NCBI GenBank assembly: GCA_022826685.1
Contig: JAJDUL010000049.1
Span: forward strand, 1-64,000
Reading direction: 5' to 3'
Source of the DNA: Gemmatimonadota bacterium
GTDB taxonomy: Bacteria > Gemmatimonadota > Gemmatimonadetes > Palauibacterales > Palauibacteraceae
Length of the DNA: 64,000 nucleotides
In this document: positions 52,294-61,944 of the stretch, one piece after another
Layout: each line of letters starts with the position of its first letter
How positions within the stretch are numbered: position 1 is the stretch's first letter
Notes under the pieces: model-generated
Seen by the model: the letters and a program-made list of their open reading frames with translations, nothing else
Told to the model about the DNA's origin: nothing
The model's database searches: none
Made by a program: the position numbers and the translations under genes

Positions 52294-53423
52294 CCGCGCC
52301 CTCCTCCCGCTCTCCGGGCCCGCCCGCCGCGGTTCTCGCGGCGGTCCTCGCCGCGGCGGTCCTTGCGCTCACGCCCCCACCCGTTGCGGCGCAGGAGATC
52401 CCGGCGGTCGACGCTCCGGGCTGGATCGGGGTTCGGGTCGACGAGCGATATAACTGCGGCTGGGAGACTTCGGACGACTGGAAGAACTGCACGCTCGTCA
52501 TCCAGGTGCGTGAAATGCAGGAAGATGGGCCGGCGGCGCGTGCGGGACTCCTCGTCGGCGATCGACTCGCCGCGATGAACGGTACGACGATCACCCTCGT
52601 CAATCTGCCCGACCTGCTCGCATCGATCCGCCCGAGCGTCCCGGTACGGCTGCAGGTCACGCGAGACGGGACGGACCGCACGCTGGAGGTCATCCCCGCC
52701 GCGCGGCCCCCGGATGCGGACGACATCCCGATGGTGGGCCGTCGGACGATCGTCGCGACGGCCGGGAACCCGCGGCGTGGCACGTTCGTCCTGTGGTTGA
52801 CGGACTCCGCCGGGCGCGACTCGACCGACCGCGACCGCGCCGGCTTCGCCCTCGCGTTCCGCGATACGGACGAGACCGGTGTGGCGGTGGAGCCCTCCGC
52901 GGTGCGGGTCGTGGACGGCCGACTCAACGTGCTGCCCGTGCGCGACCGTCCGGCGTCGGAGTTGCCGGCGGTTCGCGTTGAAATACTCCGCGACCTGCAG
53001 CGCGAGACGGAATCGGCCTATCGGGACTTCACGCTGGCGCTCCAGAACGTCGGGGCCGTGCGGGCACGCCTCTCGGCGATGGAGTTCCGGCGCCGCGTGG
53101 CGCGTGCCGCTCGGGTGGCACTGCCGGAGCCCGATCTCGCCGTGCGCCTCCATCGCACGTTCGCGGGAGCAGAGTTCGAGCCCGTACGCGACTTTTCCGA
53201 CCGAGCCGGCCTCGACGGCCTCCTCGTCCTCCGGGTCGCGCGGGGCACGGTCACCGCCAGGCTCGGGCTCCGGGCGGGAGATCTCCTCCTGAGAGCGGCG
53301 GACCGTCCGACCCGGGAACTCGAGGACCTCGTCACCGCGCTCGACTCGGATGCCGAGCAGGGTCCCACCGTCGTATGGGTCCGGGGAAATCAGGAGATGA
53401 GCGGGGTCTGGCCCAGCCGCTGA
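52290..53423 (+). CDS. Secreted protein with two PDZ domains
   Basis: 377 residues, GTG start. Signal peptide to about residue 35 (AVLALTPPPVAAQ). First PDZ domain near residues 45-130 (GWIGVRVDERY, PAARAGLLVGDRLAAMNGTT). A middle region without recognisable family (residues 140-280). Second PDZ domain near 285-370 (GLLVLRVARGTVTARLGLRA, GDLLLRAADRPTRELEDLV). No protease triad is visible. It forms an operon with the sigma and anti-sigma, so may sense unfolded envelope proteins, by analogy with RseB/DegS but without homology shown. Confidence 0.8.
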   Translation: MTAPSSRSPGPPAAVLAAVLAAAVLALTPPPVAAQEIPAVDAPGWIGVRVDERYNCGWETSDDWKNCTLVIQVREMQEDGPAARAGLLVGDRLAAMNGTTITLVNLPDLLASIRPSVPVRLQVTRDGTDRTLEVIPAARPPDADDIPMVGRRTIVATAGNPRRGTFVLWLTDSAGRDSTDRDRAGFALAFRDTDETGVAVEPSAVRVVDGRLNVLPVRDRPASELPAVRVEILRDLQRETESAYRDFTLALQNVGAVRARLSAMEFRRRVARAARVALPEPDLAVRLHRTFAGAEFEPVRDFSDRAGLDGLLVLRVARGTVTARLGLRAGDLLLRAADRPTRELEDLVTALDSDAEQGPTVVWVRGNQEMSGVWPSR

Positions 53424-53890
53424 TGGCTCGCCCACGCCCGAGAAAGCCGACCTGGAGCATGCGGAGAGGACCGGTACGCTGCCGGCTCGACGCGCTGGCC
53501 GTCATCGCGGCCTTCCTCCTTGGAATCGGGCCGGGTGCGCCCCTTCAACCCTGTCCGAAGCACCAGGCGGTGCACGGCGAGGAGTCGACGCCCCACACCG
53601 CCACACTCCATGGCACGCATGCGGAGACCGCCCGCGCAGACAGCCACGCGGGGCACTCTCACGCCGATGGTGCCGGCGCCACCACGAACTCGCACCCGCA
53701 TTCGGGCGGACCGTGCGACTGTCTCGCGACATGCCTGACCTGCTGCGGGCCGGCCATAGCGGGATCCAGGCTGCAGACCGCACACCCGACCCCTACCAGC
53801 CCGGCCCCGCGCGGGATGCGGCCCCTCGTCCGCCCGGCACCCGACCCGGCCGCCTACCTCCGACCGTTCGGACAACCGCCCCCCGCCTGA
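53423..53890 (+). CDS. Small His/Cys-rich secreted or membrane-anchored protein, likely metal-binding
   Basis: 155 residues from ATG 53423 (TGATG with the PDZ gene); an ATG at 53459 is also possible. One hydrophobic segment LDALAVIAAFLLGIG is followed by many histidines (PCPKHQAVHGEE, HTATLHGTHAETA, SHAGHSHADGAG, NSHPHSGGP) and a Cys-cluster CDCLATCLTCCG. The pattern resembles DUF2946-type copper/heavy-metal-associated proteins and is followed by a Met-rich barrel gene. No catalytic domain. Function inferred only from composition and context. Confidence 0.6.
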   Translation: MARPRPRKPTWSMRRGPVRCRLDALAVIAAFLLGIGPGAPLQPCPKHQAVHGEESTPHTATLHGTHAETARADSHAGHSHADGAGATTNSHPHSGGPCDCLATCLTCCGPAIAGSRLQTAHPTPTSPAPRGMRPLVRPAPDPAAYLRPFGQPPPA

Positions 53891-54046
53891 CTCCTCGATA
53901 AGAGCCCGTACGAAAACGCCCGATAGCCCAACCCCGTCGGTCAGACAGGGTCGGTGCATCGGGCCCGTTGCCGGATCGACCCAGCCGCTCGCGAGGCGGC
54001 GTGCATCGAACGGCGACGCATCCCCTGTCGAACGAGGAGTCGAACC

Positions 54047-55069
54047 TTGAAGCAATACACGATACTCGGTGCATTCGCGCTGCTGGCCCTTGCCGCGCCG
54101 GTCGCCGCGCAGTGGAACGCCTCGCGCGCGGACAGCCACGCCCCCATCGGCGTCATGGCCGACCACCGCCACGAGGCGGGCGAGGTGATGCTCTCCTACC
54201 GCTACATGACGATGACCATGGAAGGGAGCCGCATCGGCACGGATCCCGTCGCCGACGCGGACATCGTTTCGCCTGGAGGCGGTTTCATGATCACGCCGAC
54301 GCGCATGCCCATGACGATGCACATGTTCGGGGCCATGTTCGCGCCGTCCCATCGCATCACTTTCATGGCGATGCTCCCCTTCACGTCCAGTTCGATGGAC
54401 CACATCACGCGCCACGGCGGGTCGTTCACGACCGCATCGAGCGGCGTGGGCGATCTCAAAGTGGGCGCCATGATTGGCCTGGCCGACTGGGCGAACCAGT
54501 CGCTCCATTTGAACGCGATGGTCGGCCTCCCGACCGGATCGATCGAACAGGTGGACGTCCTCCCCATCAGCGACGGGATGGAGGTTCAGCTTCCCTATCC
54601 CATGCAGATCGGCTCCGGCACCCTCGATCTGCGCCCCGGCCTCACATGGCTGGGCCAGGCCGGCGACTGGTCCTGGGGAGCGCAGGGGAACGCCGTGATG
54701 CGCATGGGGAAGAACGACCGCGACTGGTCACTCGGCAACACGGTCCAGGGCACGGCGTGGTGGGCGCGGGTGCTGAGCCGAAACCTTTCGGCCGGCGTGC
54801 GCCTGGTCGCCACGCGGAGGGGCAACATCGACGGCAGGGACGCGGCGCCGAGCGTGAACCCGGGCATGGTCCCCACGGCGCGAACGGATCTTCGTGCCGG
54901 CACGGTGGTGGAGGGAGGACTGAGCCTCAACCTCTATATCCCTCAAGCCAAGGCCTTTCGGATTGCCGGTGAAGTGCTCTTGCCCCTCGTCCGCGACCTC
55001 GAGGGTCCCCAGCTCGAGACGGATCTGACCTTCGTGCTGGGCCTGCAGATCGTGCCCGTAAGGCACTGA
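54047..55069 (+). CDS. Met/His-rich outer-membrane barrel, transporter-like
   Basis: 340 residues from TTG 54047 (GAGGAG seven bases upstream). Signal peptide LKQYTILGAFALLALAAPVAAQ. The mature chain has barrel strands and a methionine-rich stretch near residues 50-110: YRYMTMTMEG, RMPMTMHMFGAMF, SHRITFMAMLPF, SSSMDHITRHGG. The C-terminal strands end in LTFVLGLQIVPVRH. Met clusters in extracytoplasmic proteins commonly bind Cu(I). It pairs with the preceding His/Cys-rich protein; the role is inferred. Confidence 0.7.
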   Translation: MKQYTILGAFALLALAAPVAAQWNASRADSHAPIGVMADHRHEAGEVMLSYRYMTMTMEGSRIGTDPVADADIVSPGGGFMITPTRMPMTMHMFGAMFAPSHRITFMAMLPFTSSSMDHITRHGGSFTTASSGVGDLKVGAMIGLADWANQSLHLNAMVGLPTGSIEQVDVLPISDGMEVQLPYPMQIGSGTLDLRPGLTWLGQAGDWSWGAQGNAVMRMGKNDRDWSLGNTVQGTAWWARVLSRNLSAGVRLVATRRGNIDGRDAAPSVNPGMVPTARTDLRAGTVVEGGLSLNLYIPQAKAFRIAGEVLLPLVRDLEGPQLETDLTFVLGLQIVPVRH

Positions 55070-55088
55070 CCGGCAGCGCGTTGTTCGT

Positions 55089-55115
55089 ACGGGGGCCGCC
55101 CCGCTCGGCCCCCGT
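55089..55115 (+). terminator. Strong hairpin after the Met-rich barrel gene
   Basis: ACGGGGGCCG, a 7-base loop and CGGCCCCCGT form a 10-bp stem about 20 bases after the barrel stop. There is no clear T run, so it may be a Rho-independent terminator of weak type or an RNA stabiliser. Confidence 0.5.
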
Positions 55116-55162
55116 GCGGCGCTGCAGTGAGAATCCACATGAGATCCCCACGAGCGCGGAGC

Positions 55163-55187
55163 GTATACATACGATGTGGTTGTATAC
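55163..55187. repeat. Palindrome upstream of icd
   Basis: GTATACA (55163-55169), 11 bases, TGTATAC (55181-55187) in an unusually AT-rich patch of the 225-base gap. Candidate operator; overlaps a promoter-like TACAAT (55185-55190). Confidence 0.45.
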
Positions 55188-55294
55188 AATCTGCATGGTT
55201 TGTCATCGGTGAAGGGCGTGCGTACTCTCCCCTCCCGCCGCGCCGATCCCCGGTGAGCGTAAGGAAGATCCCCGAAACCGTTCGAGAGACCCCC

Positions 55295-56545
55295 ATGCCC
55301 GACGCGTCTCCCTCATACGACACCCTGCGCACGCCCTCCGGCGGAACCATCCGCATGGCGGGCGACAGCCTCGACGTGCCCGACCGCCCGATCATTCCCT
55401 TCATCGAAGGAGACGGGATCGGTCCCGACATCTGGCGCGCCGCGAGCGCGGTCTTCGAAGCGGCCGTCGAGAAGGCCTACGGCGGCGAGCGACGGATCGC
55501 GTGGTTCGAGGTGCTTGCGGGCCAGAAGGCGTTCGATCGCACCGGGGACTGGCTTCCCGGGGACACGCTCCGCGCCATCCGGCATCACCAGGTCGCGATC
55601 AAGGGACCGCTCACGACGCCCGTGGGTGGCGGCATCCGGTCGCTCAACGTGGCGCTGCGCCAGCAACTCGACCTGTTCGCGTGCGTCCGCCCCGTGCGCT
55701 GGTTCGAGGGCGTTCCGTCGCCGGTGCGACAGCCGGACCTCGTCGACATGACGATCTTCCGCGAGAACACCGAGGACATCTACGCCGGCATCGAGTGGGA
55801 AGCCGGCAGCGAGGAGGCCCGCCGACTGCGCGCCTTCCTGAGCGACGAGATGGGCGTCTCGACGATCCGTTTCCCGGAGACCAGTTCCTTCGGGGTGAAG
55901 CCGATCTCGCGGGAAGGGACGCAACGTCTCGTCCGCGCCGCGATTCGCTACGCCCGCGACCGGGGATACGGCAGCGTCACGCTGGTCCACAAGGGGAACA
56001 TCATGAAGTTCACCGAGGGCGGTTTCCGCGACTGGGGCTACGAACTCGCGAAGGACGAGTTCGGGGCCCGGGAGTTCGGCGGCGGGCCCTGGTGCAGGAG
56101 CTCGGACGGGATCGTCGTCAAGGATGTGATCGCCGACGCGTTCCTTCAACAGATCCTCACGCGGCCCGCGGAGTACGACGTGATCGCGACCATGAACCTG
56201 AACGGGGACTACATTTCGGACGCGCTCGCCGCACAGGTGGGCGGGATCGGCATCGCCCCCGGCGCGAACATCAACTACGAGACCGGCCACGCGATCTTCG
56301 AGGCGACGCACGGCACCGCGCCGAAGTACGCCGGACAGGACAAGGTGAACCCCGGATCCGTCATTCTTTCCGGGGAGATGATGCTGCGGCATATCGGATG
56401 GAACGAAGCCGCCGACCTTATTGTATCCTCCTTGAGTGGAACGATAAGTGAGAAGCGGGTGACGTACGACTTCGAGCGCCTGATGGATGGTGCGACACTC
56501 CTCAGTTGCAGCGAGTTCGGCCAGGCGATGATCGACAACATGTGA
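55295..56545 (+). CDS. icd: NADP-dependent isocitrate dehydrogenase
   Basis: 416 residues from ATG 55295. E. coli-type Icd features: [20 protein letters not shown], the active-site serine motif [58 protein letters not shown], and C-terminal [20 protein letters not shown] with PKYAG. It converts isocitrate to 2-oxoglutarate in the TCA cycle. It precedes the M16 peptidase on the same strand; the M16 ATG used is 11 bases after its stop. Confidence 0.96.
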   Translation: MPDASPSYDTLRTPSGGTIRMAGDSLDVPDRPIIPFIEGDGIGPDIWRAASAVFEAAVEKAYGGERRIAWFEVLAGQKAFDRTGDWLPGDTLRAIRHHQVAIKGPLTTPVGGGIRSLNVALRQQLDLFACVRPVRWFEGVPSPVRQPDLVDMTIFRENTEDIYAGIEWEAGSEEARRLRAFLSDEMGVSTIRFPETSSFGVKPISREGTQRLVRAAIRYARDRGYGSVTLVHKGNIMKFTEGGFRDWGYELAKDEFGAREFGGGPWCRSSDGIVVKDVIADAFLQQILTRPAEYDVIATMNLNGDYISDALAAQVGGIGIAPGANINYETGHAIFEATHGTAPKYAGQDKVNPGSVILSGEMMLRHIGWNEAADLIVSSLSGTISEKRVTYDFERLMDGATLLSCSEFGQAMIDNM

Positions 56546-56556
56546 TGGAGAACGAG

Positions 56557-59310
56557 ATGAGAACGACACGCAGGTTTGCGGCGGTAGCGGGGTTTGTGTC
56601 CGTGCTGGCCGTACCGTGTACGGCCGAGGCCCAGCTTCCAGCGGGCGTCACCGAGGTCGCAAGCGTCGAGGGGATCACGGAGTATCAGCTCGAGAACGGG
56701 TTGCGCTTTCTGCTCTTCCCCGACCAGAGCAACCAGCGCATCACGGTGAACATCACCTACCTCGTCGGCTCGAGACATGAAGGGTACGGCGAGACGGGCA
56801 TGGCCCATCTCCTCGAACACCTCGTGTTCAAGGGGACCCCGAACCACCCGGACATCCCGAAGGAGCTGGACGAGCACGGCGCCTTCCCGAACGGTACGAC
56901 GTGGTTCGACCGCACGAATTACTTCGAGACGTTCCCGGCCACCGACGAGAACCTCGAGTGGGCGCTCGACCTCGAGGCCGACCGCATGGTGAACTCGTTC
57001 ATCGCCCAGGAGGACCTCGATTCCGAGATGACGGTTGTCCGGAACGAGTGGGAAGCGGGGGAGAACAGCCCGCGGGGCGTGCTGCAAAAGCGAGTGCTGT
57101 CCGCCGCCTACGACTGGCACAACTACGGGAACTCCACGATCGGCGCGCGCGCGGACATCGAAAACGTGCCCATCGATCGGCTGCAGGCCTTCTACCGGAA
57201 GTACTACCAGCCGGACAATGCGATCCTCGTCGTCGCCGGGCGCTTCGACCCGGACCGGGCGCTCGAACTCGTGGCCGAGAAGTTCGGTGCCCTCCCGCGA
57301 CCGGATCGCACGGGGGCGAACCAGCTATTCCAGACGTACACCGCCGAGCCCGCCCAGGACGGCGAGCGTACCGTCACCCTGCGGCGCGTCGGCGACGTCC
57401 AGTTCGCCATGGCGGCCTATCACATGCCGCCCGGCTCTCACGAGCACTTCGCCGCCGTCGACGTGATGACGCACATCCTCACCACCCGTCCGGCCGGGCG
57501 CCTCTACCAGGCGCTCGTCGAGCCGGGTTTGGCGGCCAACGCGTTCGCCGGCAACTTCCAGTTGCGCGAGCCGGGCATTCTGTTCGCCGGCACGGAGGTG
57601 CGCGAAGGCGACTCGCTCGACGAAGCCGCCGACGTCATGCTCGCCACGATTCAGGCGCTCGTCGACGAACCTCCCACCCAAGAGGAGGTCGACCGGGCGA
57701 AGACGGACTTCCTCTCGGGCATCGAACTCTCGTTCAACAACCCCCAGGGGATCGCCCTTCAGCTCAGCGAATGGGCGTCGATGGGCGACTGGCGCCTCTT
57801 CTTCCTGCACCGGGATCGCCTCGAGCGGGTGACGCCCGAAGCGGTCCACCAGGTCGCGCAGGCCTACCTGAAGCCTTCGAATCGGACGATCGGCTACTTC
57901 TACCCGACGGACGAGACCCCAGCCCGCGCCGAGATCCCCGCGCCACCGGACGTCGGTGCGCTCGTCGCCTCCTACACGGGGCGCGAGGCGGTGGCCGAGG
58001 GAGAGGCGTTCGAGCCCACGATCGAGAACATCGAGGCCCGGACGGAGCGGTTCGAACTGCCCAACGGCCTCAAAGTGGCCTTTCTCGCGAAAGAGAACCG
58101 CGGCGACGCCGTGAACGTGCGCTTCTCCCTGCGGCACGGGACGGAGAGCGCCCTCATGGGGAAGGCGACCGCCGCCTCCATGGCGGGCTCCATGCTGATG
58201 CGCGGGACGGAGAACCGGTCCCGCCAGGACATCTCCGACGAACTCGATCGCCTCAAGGCCCAGGGAGGCGTGGGCGGAAGTGCCACTTCGGCGACCGGAT
58301 CGTTCACGACTGTGCGGGAGAATCTCCCGGCCGTCCTCCGGCTCGGCGCCGAGATACTCCGGCAGCCGGCCTTCACCCCTGACGAATTCGAACTGCTGCG
58401 CGAGGAACGACTGGCCGGCATCGAGTCGCAGATGTCGGAGCCGCAGGCCCTCGTGGTCCAGGCGTTCCAGCGCCATTTCAGCGAGTATCCGGCGGATCAT
58501 CCCCGCTACTCGCCGACCTTCGAAGAACAGATCGGGCGCCTCGAGGCCGCGACGGTGGACGAGGCGCGCGCGTTCTGGGAGGGATTTTACGGGGCGCAGG
58601 GCGGCACCATGTCCGTCGTCGGCGACTTCGACGCTGCGGAAATCCGCGCGCTGATCGAGGAACTGTTCGGCGACTGGACGGCGAGCGAACCCTACGCCCG
58701 CGTGCCGGTTCAGTACCGCGACATCGCACCGCTGACCCTCGACATCGAGACGCCGGACAAGGCGAACGCCATGATGTTCGCCGGCCTTACGATTCAGATG
58801 CGCGACGATCACCCCGACTACCCCGCCCTGCTCCTCGGCAATCACATCCTGGGTGGCGGCATGAACTCAAGGATGTTCAGCAGGATTCGGGGGGAGGAAG
58901 GCCTGTCGTACGGGGTGGGCTCGAATTACGGCGCGCCCCCGATCGATGACAACGCGCAGTTCATCGCATTCGCGATCTTCGCGCCGGAGAACGCGGACAA
59001 GGTCGTGGCGTCGTTCACGGACATCCTCGACGTCACGCTGGCCGATGGGTTCACGGAAGAGGAATTCGAGGGCGCGAAGCGCGGATACCTCGACCAGGCG
59101 CAGAACGCCCGCTCGAACGACGCCGTCATCGCGAACATGCTGTCGAACAGTCTGTTCCTGGACCGCCCGCTCGCATTCACGGCGGAGCAGGAGGCGGCGA
59201 TCGAGGCGCTGACCGCCGACGACGTGGTGGCCGCGATGCGGCGCCACATCGACCCGGCGAAGCTGACGATCGTCCGGGGCGGCGACTTCGCGAACAAGCT
59301 CGTCCCTTAG
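56557..59310 (+). CDS. M16-family zinc peptidase (fused two-half, secreted)
   Basis: 917 residues from ATG 56557 (GGAG six bases upstream). Signal peptide MRTTRRFAAVAGFVSVLAVP...AEAQ. The N-terminal M16 half has the inverted zinc motif GMAHLLEHLVFKG (HxxEH, His84). The second half (about residues 490-917) resembles the inactive partner (FSLRHGTESALMGKATAASM, no HxxEH) with the Arg-Tyr region GLSYGVGSNY. The pair forms a clamshell for oligopeptides, as in pitrilysin/PqqL-like enzymes. Periplasmic or secreted. Confidence 0.94.
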   Translation: MRTTRRFAAVAGFVSVLAVPCTAEAQLPAGVTEVASVEGITEYQLENGLRFLLFPDQSNQRITVNITYLVGSRHEGYGETGMAHLLEHLVFKGTPNHPDIPKELDEHGAFPNGTTWFDRTNYFETFPATDENLEWALDLEADRMVNSFIAQEDLDSEMTVVRNEWEAGENSPRGVLQKRVLSAAYDWHNYGNSTIGARADIENVPIDRLQAFYRKYYQPDNAILVVAGRFDPDRALELVAEKFGALPRPDRTGANQLFQTYTAEPAQDGERTVTLRRVGDVQFAMAAYHMPPGSHEHFAAVDVMTHILTTRPAGRLYQALVEPGLAANAFAGNFQLREPGILFAGTEVREGDSLDEAADVMLATIQALVDEPPTQEEVDRAKTDFLSGIELSFNNPQGIALQLSEWASMGDWRLFFLHRDRLERVTPEAVHQVAQAYLKPSNRTIGYFYPTDETPARAEIPAPPDVGALVASYTGREAVAEGEAFEPTIENIEARTERFELPNGLKVAFLAKENRGDAVNVRFSLRHGTESALMGKATAASMAGSMLMRGTENRSRQDISDELDRLKAQGGVGGSATSATGSFTTVRENLPAVLRLGAEILRQPAFTPDEFELLREERLAGIESQMSEPQALVVQAFQRHFSEYPADHPRYSPTFEEQIGRLEAATVDEARAFWEGFYGAQGGTMSVVGDFDAAEIRALIEELFGDWTASEPYARVPVQYRDIAPLTLDIETPDKANAMMFAGLTIQMRDDHPDYPALLLGNHILGGGMNSRMFSRIRGEEGLSYGVGSNYGAPPIDDNAQFIAFAIFAPENADKVVASFTDILDVTLADGFTEEEFEGAKRGYLDQAQNARSNDAVIANMLSNSLFLDRPLAFTAEQEAAIEALTADDVVAAMRRHIDPAKLTIVRGGDFANKLVP

Positions 59311-59330
59311 CCGGAAGGACAGTCCGCCGG

Positions 59331-59362
59331 GCTCCCCGGCCCGGGCTCGCGGGCCGGGGAGC
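59331..59362. terminator. Bidirectional hairpin between M16 and S9 peptidase genes
   Basis: GCTCCCCGGCCCG, a 6-base loop and CGGGCCGGGGAGC make a perfect 13-bp stem between convergent genes. It lacks T runs but probably stops transcription from both sides. Confidence 0.6.
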
Positions 59363-59376
59363 GGTGGGCGGCCGGA

Positions 59377-61944
59377 TCAGCGGCCGCCCGTCTGCTCCCG
59401 CTCCACGTTCAGCTGCGTGATGTCCGGGCTCCAGCGGGTGTCGCCCAGCAGGTGCTTCACGAAGTACTCCGCGCGCAGCCAGAACCAGTAGTCGCTCATG
59501 TCCCCGTAGCCGTGCCGCTGGCCGGGGAAGACGAAGTAGTCGAAGCGCTTGTTGGCCCGGATCAGCGCCTCCGCCATGCGGTGCGTGCCCGCGTGGTGGA
59601 CGTTGTTGTCGATGTCCCCCGTCGTGAGCAGCAGGTGCCCCTTCAGATTCGCGGCGAGGTCGGAGTTGCGCTCGATCTCGTACTCGAACGTCACGTTCCC
59701 GCTGTCGTCGACGACTTCACGCACGCCGTGGTGTTTCTCGGACCAGTTCTGGTTGTACACATCGTTGTTGTGGTTCCCGGACGACGAGACCGCGACCTTG
59801 AAGAAGTCCGGGTAGACGAGCATCGCCGCCGTCGACATGAAGCCGCCGCCGGAGTGCCCGTAGATGCCCACGCGGTCGATGTCGATGAAGTCGTGCCGGT
59901 CGGCGAGTTGCTCGATCGCGGTCTTCTTGTCCGCCAGTCCGTAGTCGCGGAGGTTCCCGTAGCCGTAGTTGTGGTACCACTTCGAGCGGGCCGGGTGGCC
60001 GCCGCGGTTCCCCACCGTGATCACGATCATCCCGAACTGGGCCAGCGCCGTCTCGTAGCGCGCCGTCGAGAACGACTTCGCGACGGACTCCGTCTGCGGC
60101 CCGGGATATACGTAGGCGACGATCGGATACGTCTTGTCCGGATCGAAGTCGAACGGCTTGTAGATCACGCCGTACAGGTCCGTCACTCCATCGTCCGCCT
60201 TCACGGTGTAGGGTTCGGGGAACCCGTACCCCGCCTCCTCCAGCTTCGAGAAATCCGCCGTCTCGAGGTCCATGATCCGGCGGCCGTTGGCCGCATGGAG
60301 CGCCGCCGCCGGAGTGGTGTTGACCCGCGAGTAGTTGCTGACGAAGAAGCGGTTCGACTCCCCCATCTCGACGCGGTGATCGAAGTCGCCGGGGTTCAGG
60401 AGCGTCAGCCCGGAGCCGTCGAGGTTCACGCGGTACACGTGCTGGTAGTACGGATCCTCGCCCTCCTCACGCGCGTTGGCCTGGAAGTAGACGACGCCGG
60501 CCGACTCGTCGATCCCGACCACCTGGCGCACGGACCACGGACCCTCGGTGAGGCGGTTGCGAAGCGTGCCGTCCGGCGCGAACCGGTACAGGTGCGCCCA
60601 GCCGTCTCGCTCCGACCACCAAAGCATGTCGCCGGACTCGAGGAGTTCGAGCCGCTGGAACTCCACGTAGGTGTTGAGCCGCTCCTCGAACAGCACGCGC
60701 GCGGCGCCCGTCGCGGCGTCCGCCACCATCACGTCCACGCGGTGCTGGTCGCGACTCTGCCTCACGAAGTGAAGTTCGTCCGAGCCGGGAGAGAGCCACA
60801 GCGAGCGGAACGGCTCCTCGCTGTCCGGATAGCGGAACTGGCGCGCGGAGGTCGTGAAGAGGCGGTGGTCCTTCCACTCCTCCGGTATCGCGACCTCGAC
60901 CATGTTCCGGTCCTGGAGGTCGTAGATGAGAAGCTCGGGCTGGCTCACGGTCTCCTCGCCCGGCATGTCGTACTTGTAGGATTCGAGCTCGGGCCGCTTG
61001 TTGCCGACCATGTGGATGACCCAGAGGTTCCCCACCTCCCGCCTGTCGCGGCGGATGAGGGAGAAGCGGCGGGAATCATGGGCCCACGAGATCGACACCC
61101 GCTTCCGCTCGTCCGCGTTCTCCTTCCGCTCGATGTCCGTGTCTCCGCGCTCGAACACGGCGTAGCTGTAGTGCTCTTCGCCGTCCGTCGTGAGCTGCGT
61201 CTCCTCGACCTCGATCCCCTCCTCCGCTTCGTCCGCCTCGTCCCCGCTCTTCCCGCGGCGCGCCTCGAGGAACTGCTGGTAGTCGTCCCCGCTCATCATG
61301 TGGAGGTTGTGGTCGCGGGCGAAGATGACCGTCTGGCCGTCGGGGGACACGCTGGCCCATGAGGGATGATTGTCGGGCGCCTCCCAGTCCTCGAGTTCTC
61401 GCAGCACCCGCGTGTTCACGTCGTACTCGAAGTGGAACACCTTCTTGCGCGCGCGCCGGCGTTGCTGCTCGCCCTCTTCCTCCTCCTCGTCCAGCTCCTC
61501 CATCTCGGACTCGGTCTCGTCTTCTTCCTCATCCTGCGACGACTCGACCTCGAACTGGAGCGTGTTCACGTCGATGAACTTGATCGCGCGGATCGGGAGG
61601 TGCTGGCCGTCCCAGGGATCGCGCGTGATGCGGGTGAGTTCGGCCGCGATGCGGTCGTTGTCGAAGATCTGCCGCTTCGTCCCGGCCACCGGATCCACGA
61701 TGTGGTAGAAGGAGCCGTCGGAGGTCTCCCATTCGTACCAGAAGGACTCCGAACCCTCGATCCACTGCGGATCGACCGAGGTGGAGTAGACGAGATCCTG
61801 GATCTTGTAAGGCGCGAAGCGCGCCGCGAGGCGGTAGTTCGCCGGGTCTTCGGTGGCCTCCTGCGCGGCGAGCGGCGCCGCGAGCAGGATCACGGCGGCG
61901 AACGGAAGAAAACTGCGGAGACGGGCACGGTATGCGGAGTTCAT
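59377..61944 (-). CDS. S9-family prolyl oligopeptidase (DPP4-like), secreted, with acidic insertion
   Basis: 855 residues. Signal peptide LRSFLPFAAVILLAAPLAAQ. A DPP4-like beta-propeller (about residues 30-580) is followed by the alpha/beta-hydrolase domain. The catalytic triad is visible: GIYGHSGGGFMS (Ser698), TTGDIDNNVHHAG (Asp, about 779) and GQRHGYGD (His, about 810). A charged insertion at about residues 135-170 is mostly Glu/Asp (EEEDETESEMEELDEEEEEG) then Arg/Lys (QQRRRARKK). It hydrolyses short peptides in the periplasm or outside; convergent with the M16 peptidase. Confidence 0.94.
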   Translation of the reverse strand: MNSAYRARLRSFLPFAAVILLAAPLAAQEATEDPANYRLAARFAPYKIQDLVYSTSVDPQWIEGSESFWYEWETSDGSFYHIVDPVAGTKRQIFDNDRIAAELTRITRDPWDGQHLPIRAIKFIDVNTLQFEVESSQDEEEDETESEMEELDEEEEEGEQQRRRARKKVFHFEYDVNTRVLRELEDWEAPDNHPSWASVSPDGQTVIFARDHNLHMMSGDDYQQFLEARRGKSGDEADEAEEGIEVEETQLTTDGEEHYSYAVFERGDTDIERKENADERKRVSISWAHDSRRFSLIRRDRREVGNLWVIHMVGNKRPELESYKYDMPGEETVSQPELLIYDLQDRNMVEVAIPEEWKDHRLFTTSARQFRYPDSEEPFRSLWLSPGSDELHFVRQSRDQHRVDVMVADAATGAARVLFEERLNTYVEFQRLELLESGDMLWWSERDGWAHLYRFAPDGTLRNRLTEGPWSVRQVVGIDESAGVVYFQANAREEGEDPYYQHVYRVNLDGSGLTLLNPGDFDHRVEMGESNRFFVSNYSRVNTTPAAALHAANGRRIMDLETADFSKLEEAGYGFPEPYTVKADDGVTDLYGVIYKPFDFDPDKTYPIVAYVYPGPQTESVAKSFSTARYETALAQFGMIVITVGNRGGHPARSKWYHNYGYGNLRDYGLADKKTAIEQLADRHDFIDIDRVGIYGHSGGGFMSTAAMLVYPDFFKVAVSSSGNHNNDVYNQNWSEKHHGVREVVDDSGNVTFEYEIERNSDLAANLKGHLLLTTGDIDNNVHHAGTHRMAEALIRANKRFDYFVFPGQRHGYGDMSDYWFWLRAEYFVKHLLGDTRWSPDITQLNVEREQTGGR

